Shown here: positions 44,116-52,926 of the stretch, piece after piece
How positions within the stretch are numbered: the stretch's first letter is position 1
Layout: every line of letters begins with the position of its first letter
Source: Dyadobacter soli
Lineage (GTDB): Bacteria > Bacteroidota > Bacteroidia > Cytophagales > Spirosomataceae
NCBI RefSeq assembly: GCF_900101885.1
Contig: NZ_FNAN01000021.1
Location: forward strand, 1 to 64,000
DNA: 64,000 bases
Reading direction: 5' to 3'
Made by a program: the position numbers and the translations under genes
The notes under the pieces: model-generated
Seen by the model: only the letters and a program-made list of their open reading frames with translations
Database searches by the model: none
Told to the model about the DNA's origin: nothing

Positions 44116-45240
44116 TTAGTTATTTCTGCAACCTTTCCCTTCCACCACGATTCGCCCGTCGATGCTCTCGTAGCTGGCGTTCACCGCCTTACACACGAGG
44201 TCGAGCTGCTCGTAAAGCGACATTTCCGTCAGCGTGGCGGTGATGGGGCATTCGTCCATGATATTTTTGTCGTAAATAATATCGATACCGTAAGCGCTCT
44301 GCAATGCGCTCAATACGGCCGATACGGGCGCTTCGTCAAACTCCAAATGCGGCGCGACGCCGGCGTCGGCCACTACTTCCGGCTCGGGAACGAGACTTTT
44401 GGTGATCTTCACACTGGTACGCACAAAAACGACCTGCTGATTAGGCTCGATTACCACACCCGTCAGCTCGCGGCTGCTTTGTTTTTCGGGCATATCCGGA
44501 TCTTCTCTTGAAAATACCGCCACTTTACCTGTCCTCACAGCTACCGAAACCTCTTGCTCATCGGCAAAGGACCGGACCGTAAAACTGGTACCCAACACTT
44601 TGGTTACCAATTCATTGGCATACACAAAAAAAGGTTTGGACGGATCTTTGGCAATGTCAAAAAATGCCTTTCCCGAAAGAAAAACCTCTCGGCGACCTCG
44701 GTGGCCGTCCCCGAAATGCGGGGGATAGCTTATTTTACTGCCCGGATCGAGGGTAATGCTACTACCATCTTCCAAACTGACCGTCAGCGGCTGATCGGTT
44801 GCATTCACGGTTTCACGCATTTCCATCTTTGTTGCGGCGACGAGCTGCTCGTAACCGACAGCTTTCGGCTGATGACGCAGCCGGAACATCCAGCCTAATC
44901 CCGCCAGCAAAACGAGTATTGCGGCAACGCGCACCGCGCGACCCGCGTACCACGGCGGGCGGCGTTCCTCCGCACTATCCAGGTTTCGCGCTTCCAGTCG
45001 CTCTACGATCCGTTCCACTGCCTTACGCTTTTCAGGATTTGATAATGAGGCATTTGCAGGCCTGATCGATAGTACCAGCTTCCGGGCCCGCTCCACCATT
45101 TCACGCTTTTCGGGATGGGCAGCGAGCCAGTTTTGCCAGGTTTCGTCGTCCTCGCGCGTCGGGTTAAGCACCCAGTTGCGGAACGGCTTATCCCAGACAA
45201 ACTCCCCCAAACTGAAATCGCGGTAACGGTCCATGTTCAA
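44116..45240 (-). CDS. FecR-family anti-sigma factor
   Basis: 374 aa. N-terminal cytoplasmic part (about 1-105, DDETWQNWLAAHPEKREMVERA, the FecR_N type), one membrane segment (about 111-128, AAILVLLAGLGWMF), a periplasmic FecR domain (about 150-270, ITLDPGSKISYP, GKAFFDIAKDPSKPFFVY, LGTSFTVRSFADEQEVSVAV) and a C-terminal DUF4974 domain (MSLYEQLDLVCKAVNASYESIDGRIVVEG). It should hold the ECF sigma factor in check and free it when the SusC STN domain signals. It is encoded between the sigma factor and susC on the same strand, the standard arrangement. Confidence 0.93.
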   Translation of the reverse strand: MNMDRYRDFSLGEFVWDKPFRNWVLNPTREDDETWQNWLAAHPEKREMVERARKLVLSIRPANASLSNPEKRKAVERIVERLEARNLDSAEERRPPWYAGRAVRVAAILVLLAGLGWMFRLRHQPKAVGYEQLVAATKMEMRETVNATDQPLTVSLEDGSSITLDPGSKISYPPHFGDGHRGRREVFLSGKAFFDIAKDPSKPFFVYANELVTKVLGTSFTVRSFADEQEVSVAVRTGKVAVFSREDPDMPEKQSSRELTGVVIEPNQQVVFVRTSVKITKSLVPEPEVVADAGVAPHLEFDEAPVSAVLSALQSAYGIDIIYDKNIMDECPITATLTEMSLYEQLDLVCKAVNASYESIDGRIVVEGKGCRNN

Positions 45241-45333
45241 AATTTAGCTTTTCAAACACCATTAGACCGTCCCGGCAGCGGGATACTGTATTTTTCTGAT
45301 TTTTTTTGCAATTTTTAAATGAGGTATTTCAAA

Positions 45334-45951
45334 CTAAAACGGCAGCGCCAAAACCAGCGAAACGATGGCTTTCCAATGCGATTTGATAAACTTGAATGCC
45401 TCTTGCAGCAGATTGGAGACGGATTGAGGCTGAATGTCCATCACCATCGCGATCTCTTCGCGTTCCATATCGTTGTAAAAACGGAGAAAAACGGCCTCTT
45501 TTTGCCGTTTGGGAAGCTCATTGAGCATTTCGGTCATGCGGGAGGCCAAAATCCGGTCGTTTTCGGATTCGATCAGCTGGTACTCTGCGTTGAATTCGAG
45601 ATCAAAAACAATGTCCGATTCATTATAGTAATCCATGCAATCCATCCGCAGGCGTGAGGCGAGGCGGTGGAGACGACGGCGCAGCGACGCAAGCAGGTAA
45701 GGTTTGGGGGGAATTTCGGGGTTCAATGCATTTCGCTTTTCCCAAACGCCCAGAAAAACGTCCTGAATGCAGTCCTTAATGAGCTCGCGATCGCCATTGA
45801 ACTTTGTTCCGTAGTGAAAAAGCAGGTCGTAGGTGCGGTCGATGAGGTGTTCATAAGCGGTGACATCCCCGGCAAGCATTTCCCGCCACAGCTTCTGCTC
45901 TTCTTCCAAATACATGGCCGGATGGAGGTCTGAACGGGTTAAAGCCTTCAT
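45334..45951 (-). CDS. ECF-type RNA polymerase sigma factor
   Basis: 205 aa. Sigma-70 region 2 (about 24-95; YEHLIDRTYDLLFHYG, IKDCIQDVFLGVWEKR) and region 4 (about 140-195; LPKRQKEAVFLRFYNDMEREEIAMVM, then QSVSNLLQEAFKFIK). Its partner FecR gene is next in line, 93 bases on. It probably drives transcription of susC-susD. The C-terminal tail (IVSLVLALPF) is hydrophobic, as in other Bacteroidota ECF factors of this group. Confidence 0.92.
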   Translation of the reverse strand: MKALTRSDLHPAMYLEEEQKLWREMLAGDVTAYEHLIDRTYDLLFHYGTKFNGDRELIKDCIQDVFLGVWEKRNALNPEIPPKPYLLASLRRRLHRLASRLRMDCMDYYNESDIVFDLEFNAEYQLIESENDRILASRMTEMLNELPKRQKEAVFLRFYNDMEREEIAMVMDIQPQSVSNLLQEAFKFIKSHWKAIVSLVLALPF

Positions 45952-46086
45952 GAAAACGGGTGAATTTTAGTCAGGTCTGAAAACGAAAAGCAGCCCGGGC
46001 CGCTTTCTTACTACTATCCATCTTATTTAATCTTCGAACAATTATACCGACGCAGCTAACGCATACCCTATACGCCCGCGTCCTCA

Positions 46087-46617
46087 TCACGATTTAAACA
46101 TCGGCAGCGGATTCAGCGGATGACGCAAAAAATTGGCACCGATCTTCCGAATCAAAAACCAATGGAATCCGGCATTCGGGAATCTCCGGCGCAGGCGTCG
46201 AAGTACCTGCGGGTCGGTGCCCAACGTGAGGATGCCGAGCGACACGTCATTCCAGTCCGCTTTCCGGAAGGTTTCGACCGTCACAGGAAATTGGCCACGA
46301 TAAGGCCCGACCTTGTGGTGCCAATAAATCATGGCTGTAATTTCGGCAACACCGGCGCCGCCTTGCGCGGAGTTCAGGTAATGTTCGGCTTGCCCGATGG
46401 ATGGCGGAAGATAGTCGATCGTGTGGGCCGTCCAGATGCCGATGTCGTGAAATACCGCTGCGATCGCATAGTTGTGACGATTAGCAGGGTCCGTGTCGCG
46501 CGTCACGCAGGTCTCGAACACCCGGTGAACGTGATTGGCGTATTTTTCAAAGTCAGCACCGATCTCCTTTTTAAAACGCCCCAGGAGTTCGTCGATAAGC
46601 GGTTCACGGTCTCGCAT
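46087..46617 (-). CDS. HD-domain protein, probable phosphohydrolase-like
   Basis: 176 aa from the ATG at 46617; an ATG 75 bases upstream is also in frame and cannot be excluded. HD-type motifs are visible: HVHRVFETC, then HD in AAVFHDIGIW, and a later IYWHHKVGPY. The HD superfamily covers metal-dependent phosphohydrolases acting on nucleotides or unknown phosphate esters. The C-terminal part (RLRRRFPNAGFHWFLIRKIG) is hydrophobic and basic. Its substrate is unknown. It stands between the sus regulatory genes and a GH43-like lipoprotein, all on the minus strand, but shows no obvious functional link. Confidence 0.7.
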   Translation of the reverse strand: MRDREPLIDELLGRFKKEIGADFEKYANHVHRVFETCVTRDTDPANRHNYAIAAVFHDIGIWTAHTIDYLPPSIGQAEHYLNSAQGGAGVAEITAMIYWHHKVGPYRGQFPVTVETFRKADWNDVSLGILTLGTDPQVLRRLRRRFPNAGFHWFLIRKIGANFLRHPLNPLPMFKS

Positions 46618-46721
46618 CGCAATACATTTGAGTGAATGCGATAATTTACAGATAATCAGGATAATTTCACGGATTTCGGGGCTATCCGACAACAGCTACC
46701 GGTATCTGACCTACTGTCAGG

Positions 46722-47645
46722 TTATTTCGGAGCGCCGGGCGTCCGTTTCTTCAACTTCCTCAGCGTTCGGGCATCGATCGGAATGATCGTCCCGTGCTTG
46801 TGATCTTTCGGGACGGTTACTTGTTTGGAAATATTGGTAAAAGTTTTGAAATCGGACGTTTGTACTGCCCCGTAAGTTTTGTCGCGATACTGATCGAAAT
46901 AAATCAGCCAGTCGTTTTTAACCTTCACGACTGTTGGTCCTTCGGTTAAAAAGCCTGTGAATGGCTCGGAAACATTTTGATAGGGGCCCAAAACGTCATT
47001 CGCAAATGCCACTTTGATGTTCCGCTGCGGACGGGTATTGTCTTTCAAAACCAATACATAATCATTCTTTTTCCGCTTGGCGATCACGCAGTCGATCACG
47101 CTGAAACCCGGATCGAGGAATAATGCGGCTTTGGAGAACGTCTGAAAATCCTTTGTGGTCACGTAGTACATCCGGTGATTATTGCGCTCATCCTCCTCGC
47201 CTTTCGGAAATTTGAAAGGAATCGTGGATGCCCAAATGATCACGAAACGATCGTTTTCATCATCATAAAACAACTCCGGCGCCCACACATTCACGACCTC
47301 CGGCTCATGCTCCATCACGGGCAAAAACCGCTGCTCCGACCAATGCACCAGATCTTTCGAACTCGCATACCCGAAACCTTTGTCGCCCTTCCAGTTGGTC
47401 GTCCAGACGAGGTGGGACATCCCATCCTTCCCCCGCGCAATCGAAGGATCGCGCATGAGTTTGCCGCCAACCTCGGGTTTGAGGTAACCGCCACCAAGGT
47501 CCGTCCAATGATAGCCATCGTCGCTGTACGCGAGATGCAGCCCATCCGTAGCCGGTTCGCGGAAGGAGGTGAAGAGGTAGGATTGTTTTTGGCAGGACGA
47601 AAACAGCAGGCATGCAACAAGAAACAGTAAGTAAAATCGGTTCAT
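46722..47645 (-). CDS. GH43-like glycoside hydrolase lipoprotein
   Basis: 307 aa. Lipoprotein signal (CLLFSSCQKQ, Cys about 18). Five-bladed propeller-type motifs are visible: LAYSDDGYHWTDLG, LMRDPSIARGKDGMSHLVWT, WAPELFYDDENDRFVIIWAS, TEGPTVVKVKNDWLIYFDQY and KHGTIIPI. This matches GH43-like arabinosidase/xylosidase proteins of Bacteroidota. Candidate catalytic residues are the Asp in RDPS, the Asp in the SVIDCV region and the Glu in LTEGPTV. The protein likely trims plant arabinose- or xylose-containing glycans in the periplasm or at the surface. Exact specificity is unknown. Confidence 0.85.
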   Translation of the reverse strand: MNRFYLLFLVACLLFSSCQKQSYLFTSFREPATDGLHLAYSDDGYHWTDLGGGYLKPEVGGKLMRDPSIARGKDGMSHLVWTTNWKGDKGFGYASSKDLVHWSEQRFLPVMEHEPEVVNVWAPELFYDDENDRFVIIWASTIPFKFPKGEEDERNNHRMYYVTTKDFQTFSKAALFLDPGFSVIDCVIAKRKKNDYVLVLKDNTRPQRNIKVAFANDVLGPYQNVSEPFTGFLTEGPTVVKVKNDWLIYFDQYRDKTYGAVQTSDFKTFTNISKQVTVPKDHKHGTIIPIDARTLRKLKKRTPGAPK

Positions 47646-47806
47646 TTTAAAATTTTTTCTGGCAGTTGATAACTGAGTTTAACCGTTCGGCCTTTTAGGA
47701 ACATCTCTTGCTAATTACCGGCAAAACCGGAACTTAACTGGCTTGCAATGAAGTATTTTGCAAGGTAATTTTACATTGTTATTCATCAACTAATCACCTC
47801 GCGACT

Positions 47807-48253
47807 ATGACCGAAGTAACATTCAGCACAATACAGCTTGGGGCTAAAAAGACCTCACTCGCAGCCCGGCTCGCCCATTTTATAAAAGTGTTTGCAAAAT
47901 CGCCTTCCAACTGGCTCAGCATGCGCATCGCGGCGGACCTCATGCGCGATACCGAATTTATCGAGCGGCAGATGAAACTGATCAAACAGATGGACGACGA
48001 GCAAGTTGAAAAAGGAATGGCATTCATCCGAGGCATATTGCCGGAGTTGGTCAAAATGGATAATGCGATCGAAAAAATTCAAAACCCTGCTTTGAGCGTT
48101 GCATTCCGTCGGCACGAACTGGCAATATATAAACTGGAAGCAAAACTGCATGTCAAGCAAACAGAACATTTACCCGTGATACCAACGGACCCTGAACTCC
48201 GCGAGGCTCTTTATTATAACACCATCATGTCCCTCAGCACACTTATAAAGTAA
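47807..48253 (+). CDS. Unknown protein, likely partner of the MazF/PemK-like protein
   Basis: 148 aa. I do not recognise a family. The sequence is predicted to be mostly alpha-helical: MRIAADLMRDTEFIERQMKL, then a Lys/Glu-rich helix (DDEQVEKGMAFIRGILPELV) and ELAIYKLEAKLHVKQ. No DNA-binding AbrB or ribbon-helix-helix motif, as in usual MazE-type antitoxins, can be seen. Its stop codon directly abuts the start codon of the next gene (TAA-ATG), so the two are translationally coupled. Given that the next protein looks like a MazF/PemK-type RNase, this may be a non-standard antitoxin. That is inference from position. Confidence 0.62.
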   Translation: MTEVTFSTIQLGAKKTSLAARLAHFIKVFAKSPSNWLSMRIAADLMRDTEFIERQMKLIKQMDDEQVEKGMAFIRGILPELVKMDNAIEKIQNPALSVAFRRHELAIYKLEAKLHVKQTEHLPVIPTDPELREALYYNTIMSLSTLIK

Positions 48254-48622
48254 ATGACTTTTCATCCCGGCGACATTATCTCATTTGAATTTCTTATACC
48301 GTCGACGGGCCGATATCTCACACATTCAGCAGTTGTGTTATCCTGTACCGAAGTTTACCATCATGACAGCATTTACGTCTGTGCCATGATGTCCTCCAAC
48401 AATACCAACGATCGTTTCACATTCAAATTGGACAACTCAATGCTCCAAAACGCGAATAGTAAAGGTACTTCGCAAATAAGGTGTCATCTCATTACCTACG
48501 TGGATGCAACGAAAGTGCATCCGACGCAAGGAAACCCCTACAACCGCCTAACCAGGCAAGCCCTTAAAATGCTTTTGTCCCATATCAACACTAGTACATT
48601 TGGATTTGAGAGAACTAACTAG
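48254..48622 (+). CDS. MazF/PemK-like toxin candidate
   Basis: 122 aa. Matches the PemK-like small beta-barrel in outline: opening HPGDIISFEFLIPS, HSAVVLS (the position of PxVVLS in MazF), IYVCAMMSSN and the conserved basic stretch GTSQIRCHLITYVDATKV, which corresponds to the SQVR...D region of MazF toxins. MazF proteins cut mRNA at short sequences and are held by an antitoxin encoded beside them. The gene follows the 148-aa unknown gene without a gap. Composition is more AT-rich than in nearby genes, consistent with mobility. Catalytic activity is not proven by sequence alone. Confidence 0.65.
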   Translation: MTFHPGDIISFEFLIPSTGRYLTHSAVVLSCTEVYHHDSIYVCAMMSSNNTNDRFTFKLDNSMLQNANSKGTSQIRCHLITYVDATKVHPTQGNPYNRLTRQALKMLLSHINTSTFGFERTN

Positions 48623-48628
48623 CCCCTC

Positions 48629-49696
48629 CTACTCCCCCTTCCCATTCGACTTATCAATAATCACCGCCAGCAAAATCACCAGCCCTTTCACCACCTGCTG
48701 CCAGAACGGCGATACATTCAACAGTACCAACCCATTATTCAACACCCCGATAATCAGCGCGCCGAGGACGGTGCCGAGGATGCTGCCCCGACCGCCGGAG
48801 AGCGAAGTACCACCGATGACGACGGCTGCGATCGAATCGAGCTCGTAGCTGATACCCGCGTTGGGCTGGGCGGAGTCGAGGCGCGATGTGACCATGATCC
48901 CGCCCACCGCTGCAAGCGCTCCGGCAATGGTATAGACGATGATTTTTACCCTGTTAACATTGATCCCTGACAAACGTGAGGCATTTTCATTGCCTCCGAT
49001 CGCGTAAATGTAGCGACCAATGCGTGTCTTATCAGTCAGGAAAACGGCGAGTGCGATCACGATAATGGAGATCCAGACGGGCACAGGGATGCCCAGAAAC
49101 CAGCCGGTACCGATAAAAAGGAACGTATCCCCCAGCCCGCTGATCGGAAAACCGCCCGTCCAGAGCATGGTAAGGCCCCTTGCGACTGTCAGCATGGCCA
49201 GCGTAGCCACAAACGGCGGCACATTGAACCGGGTGATTGCCCAGCCATTGAACGCGCCGAGGGCCGAGCCCGTCACACCGCCAGCGAGAATGGCGCCGAG
49301 CACGGTGAACCCGATAAACAGGTTTTGGGAAGGTATTTCAATGCCGTTTTTGAGCAACCCAGCCGTAATAGCACCACACAATGCAAGTACCGAGCCGACA
49401 GATAAGTCAATGCCCGCCGTTAGCACAATCAAAGTCATACCCACCGAAATGCAGATATTGACGGAAATCTGCCGCATGACATTCCATAAGTTCGAGAATG
49501 TCAGAAACTTATCCGACATAATGCTCAATGCCAGGCACAGCAAAAACAATGCAATAAGCGATTGAAAGCGGGCTATCGGGAAGCGTGTCAGGAGCGTTGC
49601 CCCGCTACTTTCCGTCGCCAGCCTTTTTTCGGTGGCCGGAGGGGTGCTACCGGTAACTGAATGAATGTCTTGTGGCATAGGAATATTGGTATTCAC
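48629..49696 (-). CDS. rbsC: Ribose-type ABC transporter permease
   Basis: 355 aa. About ten hydrophobic segments, with the BPD_transp_2 signature of sugar permeases: ISVNICISVGMTLIVLTAGIDL, ARGLTMLWTGG, GGNENASRLSGINVNRVKI and SLSGGRGSILGTVLGALIIG. It forms the membrane channel of an RbsABC-type importer. The sugar is likely a pentose or related sugar, but the family also carries other monosaccharides. It is the last gene of the nine-gene operon, 27 bases after rbsA, and converges on the MazF-like gene with 6 bases between stops. Confidence 0.9.
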   Translation of the reverse strand: MNTNIPMPQDIHSVTGSTPPATEKRLATESSGATLLTRFPIARFQSLIALFLLCLALSIMSDKFLTFSNLWNVMRQISVNICISVGMTLIVLTAGIDLSVGSVLALCGAITAGLLKNGIEIPSQNLFIGFTVLGAILAGGVTGSALGAFNGWAITRFNVPPFVATLAMLTVARGLTMLWTGGFPISGLGDTFLFIGTGWFLGIPVPVWISIIVIALAVFLTDKTRIGRYIYAIGGNENASRLSGINVNRVKIIVYTIAGALAAVGGIMVTSRLDSAQPNAGISYELDSIAAVVIGGTSLSGGRGSILGTVLGALIIGVLNNGLVLLNVSPFWQQVVKGLVILLAVIIDKSNGKGE

Positions 49697-49723
49697 AAAT
49701 TTCTACATATAACTTCTTCAATA

Positions 49724-51268
49724 TCAAGCCGCAGACGGTCGGACGTTTGCGTTCGTTGCACCGATCGCCGCTTTCAGTATTGCGTCTTCCGACGCTTCGC
49801 TTGCCAGAAATTCGCCTGTCAATCTTCCTTCCGACATTACCAGGATGCGGTCGGAAATGGCGAGGATCTCAGGGAGTTCCGATGAAACCATCAGAATGCC
49901 CAAACCTTCGTCGGCGAGACGGATAATGAGCTTATAAATCTCTGTTTTTGCATTGATATCGATACCGCGCGTCGGTTCGTCGAGCAGGAGCACCTTCGGG
50001 CGCGTTGCCAGCCATTTGGCGAGGACGATTTTCTGCTGGTTACCTCCGCTGAGGTTCCTGGCCTTCTGATCTTTCGACGGAGTTTTAATGCGAAGCTCGC
50101 TGATATAGCGGTCGGCCAGCTCGCATTCCTTCGAATTATCGAGCGTACCAAGGTTCTCCATTTCCTCCAATGTGGTGAGGCTGATATTATTCTTCACGCC
50201 CAGCCCCAGCACCAATCCGTCCTTCTTCCTGTCCTCGGGTACGAGCGCGAGCCCGGCCGCAATAGCGCGCGCGGGAGAATCGCAGCAAATAGATTCACCG
50301 TCTATCAGCACCTTCCCGCTCGAATGCGCCGGATGCAGCCCGAAAATAGATTCCAGCAGTTCTGTCCTACCTGCGCCCATCAGGCCGAAAAGTCCCACAA
50401 TTTCCCCTTTACCGATACTAAAAGAAACATTGCTCAGCACATTACCCGCTTTCAAACGACTTTTCAGGCTCAGGTTTTTCACTTCCAGCAATGATTCGCA
50501 GGCGCCGCGGTCGGTGGTTTTGCGCATAACTTCTATTTTCCGGCCTACCATTTTGCTGATCAACTGGTCCTGCGTCATACCGGCCATTTCGCCGGATTCG
50601 ATGCTCTTGCCGTCGCGGAGTACCACGTAGTTGTCGGCAATGCGGAAGAGCTCGTCGAGCTTGTGGGAGACGTAGACGATGGCTTTGTTCTGCGCTTTCA
50701 AATCGGCGATAATGTCGAATAAAACCTCCACTTCCGAGCCGGTGATAGCCGATGTAGGCTCATCCATGATAATCAGCTCGGCGTCCGTGAGTAACGCTTT
50801 CGCGATTTCCACGATCTGCTGCTGGCCTACTTTGAGTTTGAAAACCTGCGAATCGGGATTTACTTTGAGTTTCAACCGGTCGAGTAGTTCCTGCGTGCGT
50901 TTGCGCATGCGGCTTTTGTCCATCGTGCCGTATTGCGTCACCAGCTCGCGACCGAGGAAAATGTTTTCGGTAATGGTCAGGTAAGGAATTAAATTGAGTT
51001 CCTGGTGGATGATCACCACACCCTGCTGCTGGGCATCTTTCGGACCGGCAAACTTCGCTATTTCTCCTTTGTAGCAGATATCTCCTTCGAAATCAGGATA
51101 AACACCCGACAGTATCTTCATCAAAGTCGATTTTCCCGCCCCGTTCTCACCGATCAGCGCGGTCACTTTTCCGGCTTCGATCGATAATGAAACATCATCC
51201 AACGCCAGCACGCCCGGAAACCGCTTCGTAATATGCTTCACTTCCAACAATGTCGCTGTGTCCGTCAT
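49724..51268 (-). CDS. rbsA: Ribose-type ABC transporter ATPase (two NBDs)
   Basis: 514 aa, two nucleotide-binding domains. The first has Walker A GENGAGKST (residues 40-48) and Walker B LIIMDEPTSA; the second has the degenerate Walker A GLMGAGRTE normal for RbsA, signature LSGGNQQK and Walker B VLLLDEPTRG. It energises import through RbsC. Its start overlaps the end of the DUF2291 gene by 4 bases (ATGA), a sign of translational coupling. Confidence 0.93.
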   Translation of the reverse strand: MTDTATLLEVKHITKRFPGVLALDDVSLSIEAGKVTALIGENGAGKSTLMKILSGVYPDFEGDICYKGEIAKFAGPKDAQQQGVVIIHQELNLIPYLTITENIFLGRELVTQYGTMDKSRMRKRTQELLDRLKLKVNPDSQVFKLKVGQQQIVEIAKALLTDAELIIMDEPTSAITGSEVEVLFDIIADLKAQNKAIVYVSHKLDELFRIADNYVVLRDGKSIESGEMAGMTQDQLISKMVGRKIEVMRKTTDRGACESLLEVKNLSLKSRLKAGNVLSNVSFSIGKGEIVGLFGLMGAGRTELLESIFGLHPAHSSGKVLIDGESICCDSPARAIAAGLALVPEDRKKDGLVLGLGVKNNISLTTLEEMENLGTLDNSKECELADRYISELRIKTPSKDQKARNLSGGNQQKIVLAKWLATRPKVLLLDEPTRGIDINAKTEIYKLIIRLADEGLGILMVSSELPEILAISDRILVMSEGRLTGEFLASEASEDAILKAAIGATNANVRPSAA

Positions 51269-51897
51269 GGCTTTTCGATTTGGAGACTTACCGGGATAAC
51301 TTCAATGTCATTGGTCTGCAAATGCGCCCGGTTCAGTTCAATAGCGCCGGAGAATGCCACCCGGTCACCCTTTTTTACTTTGGATTTGAATGGCGGCACC
51401 ACTTTTTCGCGGATCAGCTTGTTGATCTCTGCCGACACATTATTGAAATCCATCGAATTGGTAAATGCATTGATGTCTATTGCACCCGAGGCGTCGCGCA
51501 CCGCATTACCGAAGATGTATTCCATAGCAATGCGCACATTTCCAGTGTTTCCTCCGGCGTCAGCCAGTTCTACGGACACTTCATTTTCACTCACATCGGC
51601 TACCATGCCCTGCCCTCTTACCATAAAATACCGGATATTTCCGATGCCTAATGCGTGCGAATGCTGTTCAAAAGCTTTGTCTTTATCGGTTTTGAGTTGG
51701 GATAATAATGCATTCAAGTCCACCGCTTTCGACAAGCCGGGAGTAAGTTTTTTGTCCCAAAAATTTTTGGCATAACCGGCAGCATCGAATGCCGCGGCAC
51801 CCGCTTTCACCTCATCCAGCTTTTTGAAATACACCGAATTATAGGCCAGTAATGCAAACACCGCCACGTAGAGCAGGTATCGGATCGGTTTGGGCAT
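51265..51897 (-). CDS. DUF2291 family membrane-anchored protein
   Basis: 210 aa. N-terminal membrane anchor (IRYLLYVAVFALLAYNSVYF), then a periplasmic domain with KAGAAAFDAAGYAKNFWDKKL and GDRVAFSGAIELNR, the DUF2291 pattern. This family occurs almost always inside RbsABC-type operons, between the binding protein and the ATPase, and its role is unknown. The start is 2 bases after the rbsB stop. It may assist transport or delivery of the sugar-binding protein; that is inferred from context. Confidence 0.83.
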   Translation of the reverse strand: MPKPIRYLLYVAVFALLAYNSVYFKKLDEVKAGAAAFDAAGYAKNFWDKKLTPGLSKAVDLNALLSQLKTDKDKAFEQHSHALGIGNIRYFMVRGQGMVADVSENEVSVELADAGGNTGNVRIAMEYIFGNAVRDASGAIDINAFTNSMDFNNVSAEINKLIREKVVPPFKSKVKKGDRVAFSGAIELNRAHLQTNDIEVIPVSLQIEKP

Positions 51898-51899
51898 AG

Positions 51900-52856
51900 C
51901 TATTCTTTTTCGCCGTAAGCGGCATAGTTTTCGACATTATCCTTTCTTACCAGTTCCACGGCCACCGGCATTTTGCCCGGGAAATCGCGTTTGCCTTTGA
52001 AATACGCATCGGCAAATGTGGCGGCAGTTTGCGCCATCACTTCGGGGAACTGCATTCCGGTGGCCAGTATTTTGCCATCCTGAATGGATTTTACCACATC
52101 CTCGGCCCCATCGAAGCCGAATACCTTTACGCGATCTGCCTTCCCGGAGGCAACCAATGCCTGGTAAGCGCCCATGGCCATGGCATCGTTTCCGCAGAAC
52201 ACACCATCGATATCCGGGTGCGCTTGCAGGATCGATTCCATTACTTCCATCGCCTTATTCCGGTCGAAATCGGCGCTTTGCTGGGCAACCATTTTCAAAC
52301 CCGGATAAAAATCGACTACACTATGAAAGCCCTTCGAGCGATTCCAGGTATTGTTATCGCCTACCATACCGAGGATTTCCACGTATTTGCCCTTCTTATT
52401 CAATGTCTCGACGAAATACTTGCCAATCGCCACGCAGCCGGAATAGCTGTCCGACAAAATCTGCGAGGTAGCCGCGCCATTCGCATTCACCTCCCTATCC
52501 ATGCAAAACACCGGCACACCGGCCGCCACGGCATTTTTCACATTCACAATCGAGCCGTCCGCATCGGTCGGGTTGAACAGGATGGCGTCGTAGCCCGAGG
52601 CGATCGCATTGTCGAAATGGTCGGTTTCCTGGGCGGTGTTATTTTGGGAATCAAAAATTTTGGATTCGTAGCCGAGCTGTTTCGCTTTTGCCTCGGCTTT
52701 TTGTGCGAGGAAAACAAACCAGGGATTATTGAGCGTCGAAATCACGATCGCGATCTTTTTCGGCTCGTCTTTGGATTCTTTTGTTTTACAACCATTTAAT
52801 CCAAATGCAAAAAAGACGCAAAAAAGGGCTATCCGGTAAAGTATGCTGGTTTTCAT
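51900..52856 (-). CDS. rbsB: Sugar ABC transporter substrate-binding lipoprotein
   Basis: 318 aa. Lipoprotein signal (FGLNGCKTKES, Cys about 23), then a Peripla_BP_4 fold: KKIAIVISTLNNPWFVFLAQKAEAKAKQLG, FNPTDADGSIVNVKNAVAAGVPVFCMDREVN, VFGFDGAEDVVKSIQDG. The layout is that of ribose/apiose-type binding proteins. Lipid anchoring matches Bacteroidota practice. Ligand-contact residues cannot be assigned safely from sequence alone. A small hairpin (CGCACAT with ATGTGCG, 52878-52905) lies in the gap before it. Confidence 0.92.
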   Translation of the reverse strand: MKTSILYRIALFCVFFAFGLNGCKTKESKDEPKKIAIVISTLNNPWFVFLAQKAEAKAKQLGYESKIFDSQNNTAQETDHFDNAIASGYDAILFNPTDADGSIVNVKNAVAAGVPVFCMDREVNANGAATSQILSDSYSGCVAIGKYFVETLNKKGKYVEILGMVGDNNTWNRSKGFHSVVDFYPGLKMVAQQSADFDRNKAMEVMESILQAHPDIDGVFCGNDAMAMGAYQALVASGKADRVKVFGFDGAEDVVKSIQDGKILATGMQFPEVMAQTAATFADAYFKGKRDFPGKMPVAVELVRKDNVENYAAYGEKE

Positions 52857-52926
52857 GCTGCAATGGTTTTAGGTGGTCGCACATCGGGCGCCTGGCTCAT
52901 GTGCGTGCGGCTACGGAGCGCGCCCG

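Noticed and set aside
45952..46086. tRNA or small RNA gene in short gaps such as this one
   Set aside because: I found no cloverleaf or other recognisable RNA fold there.
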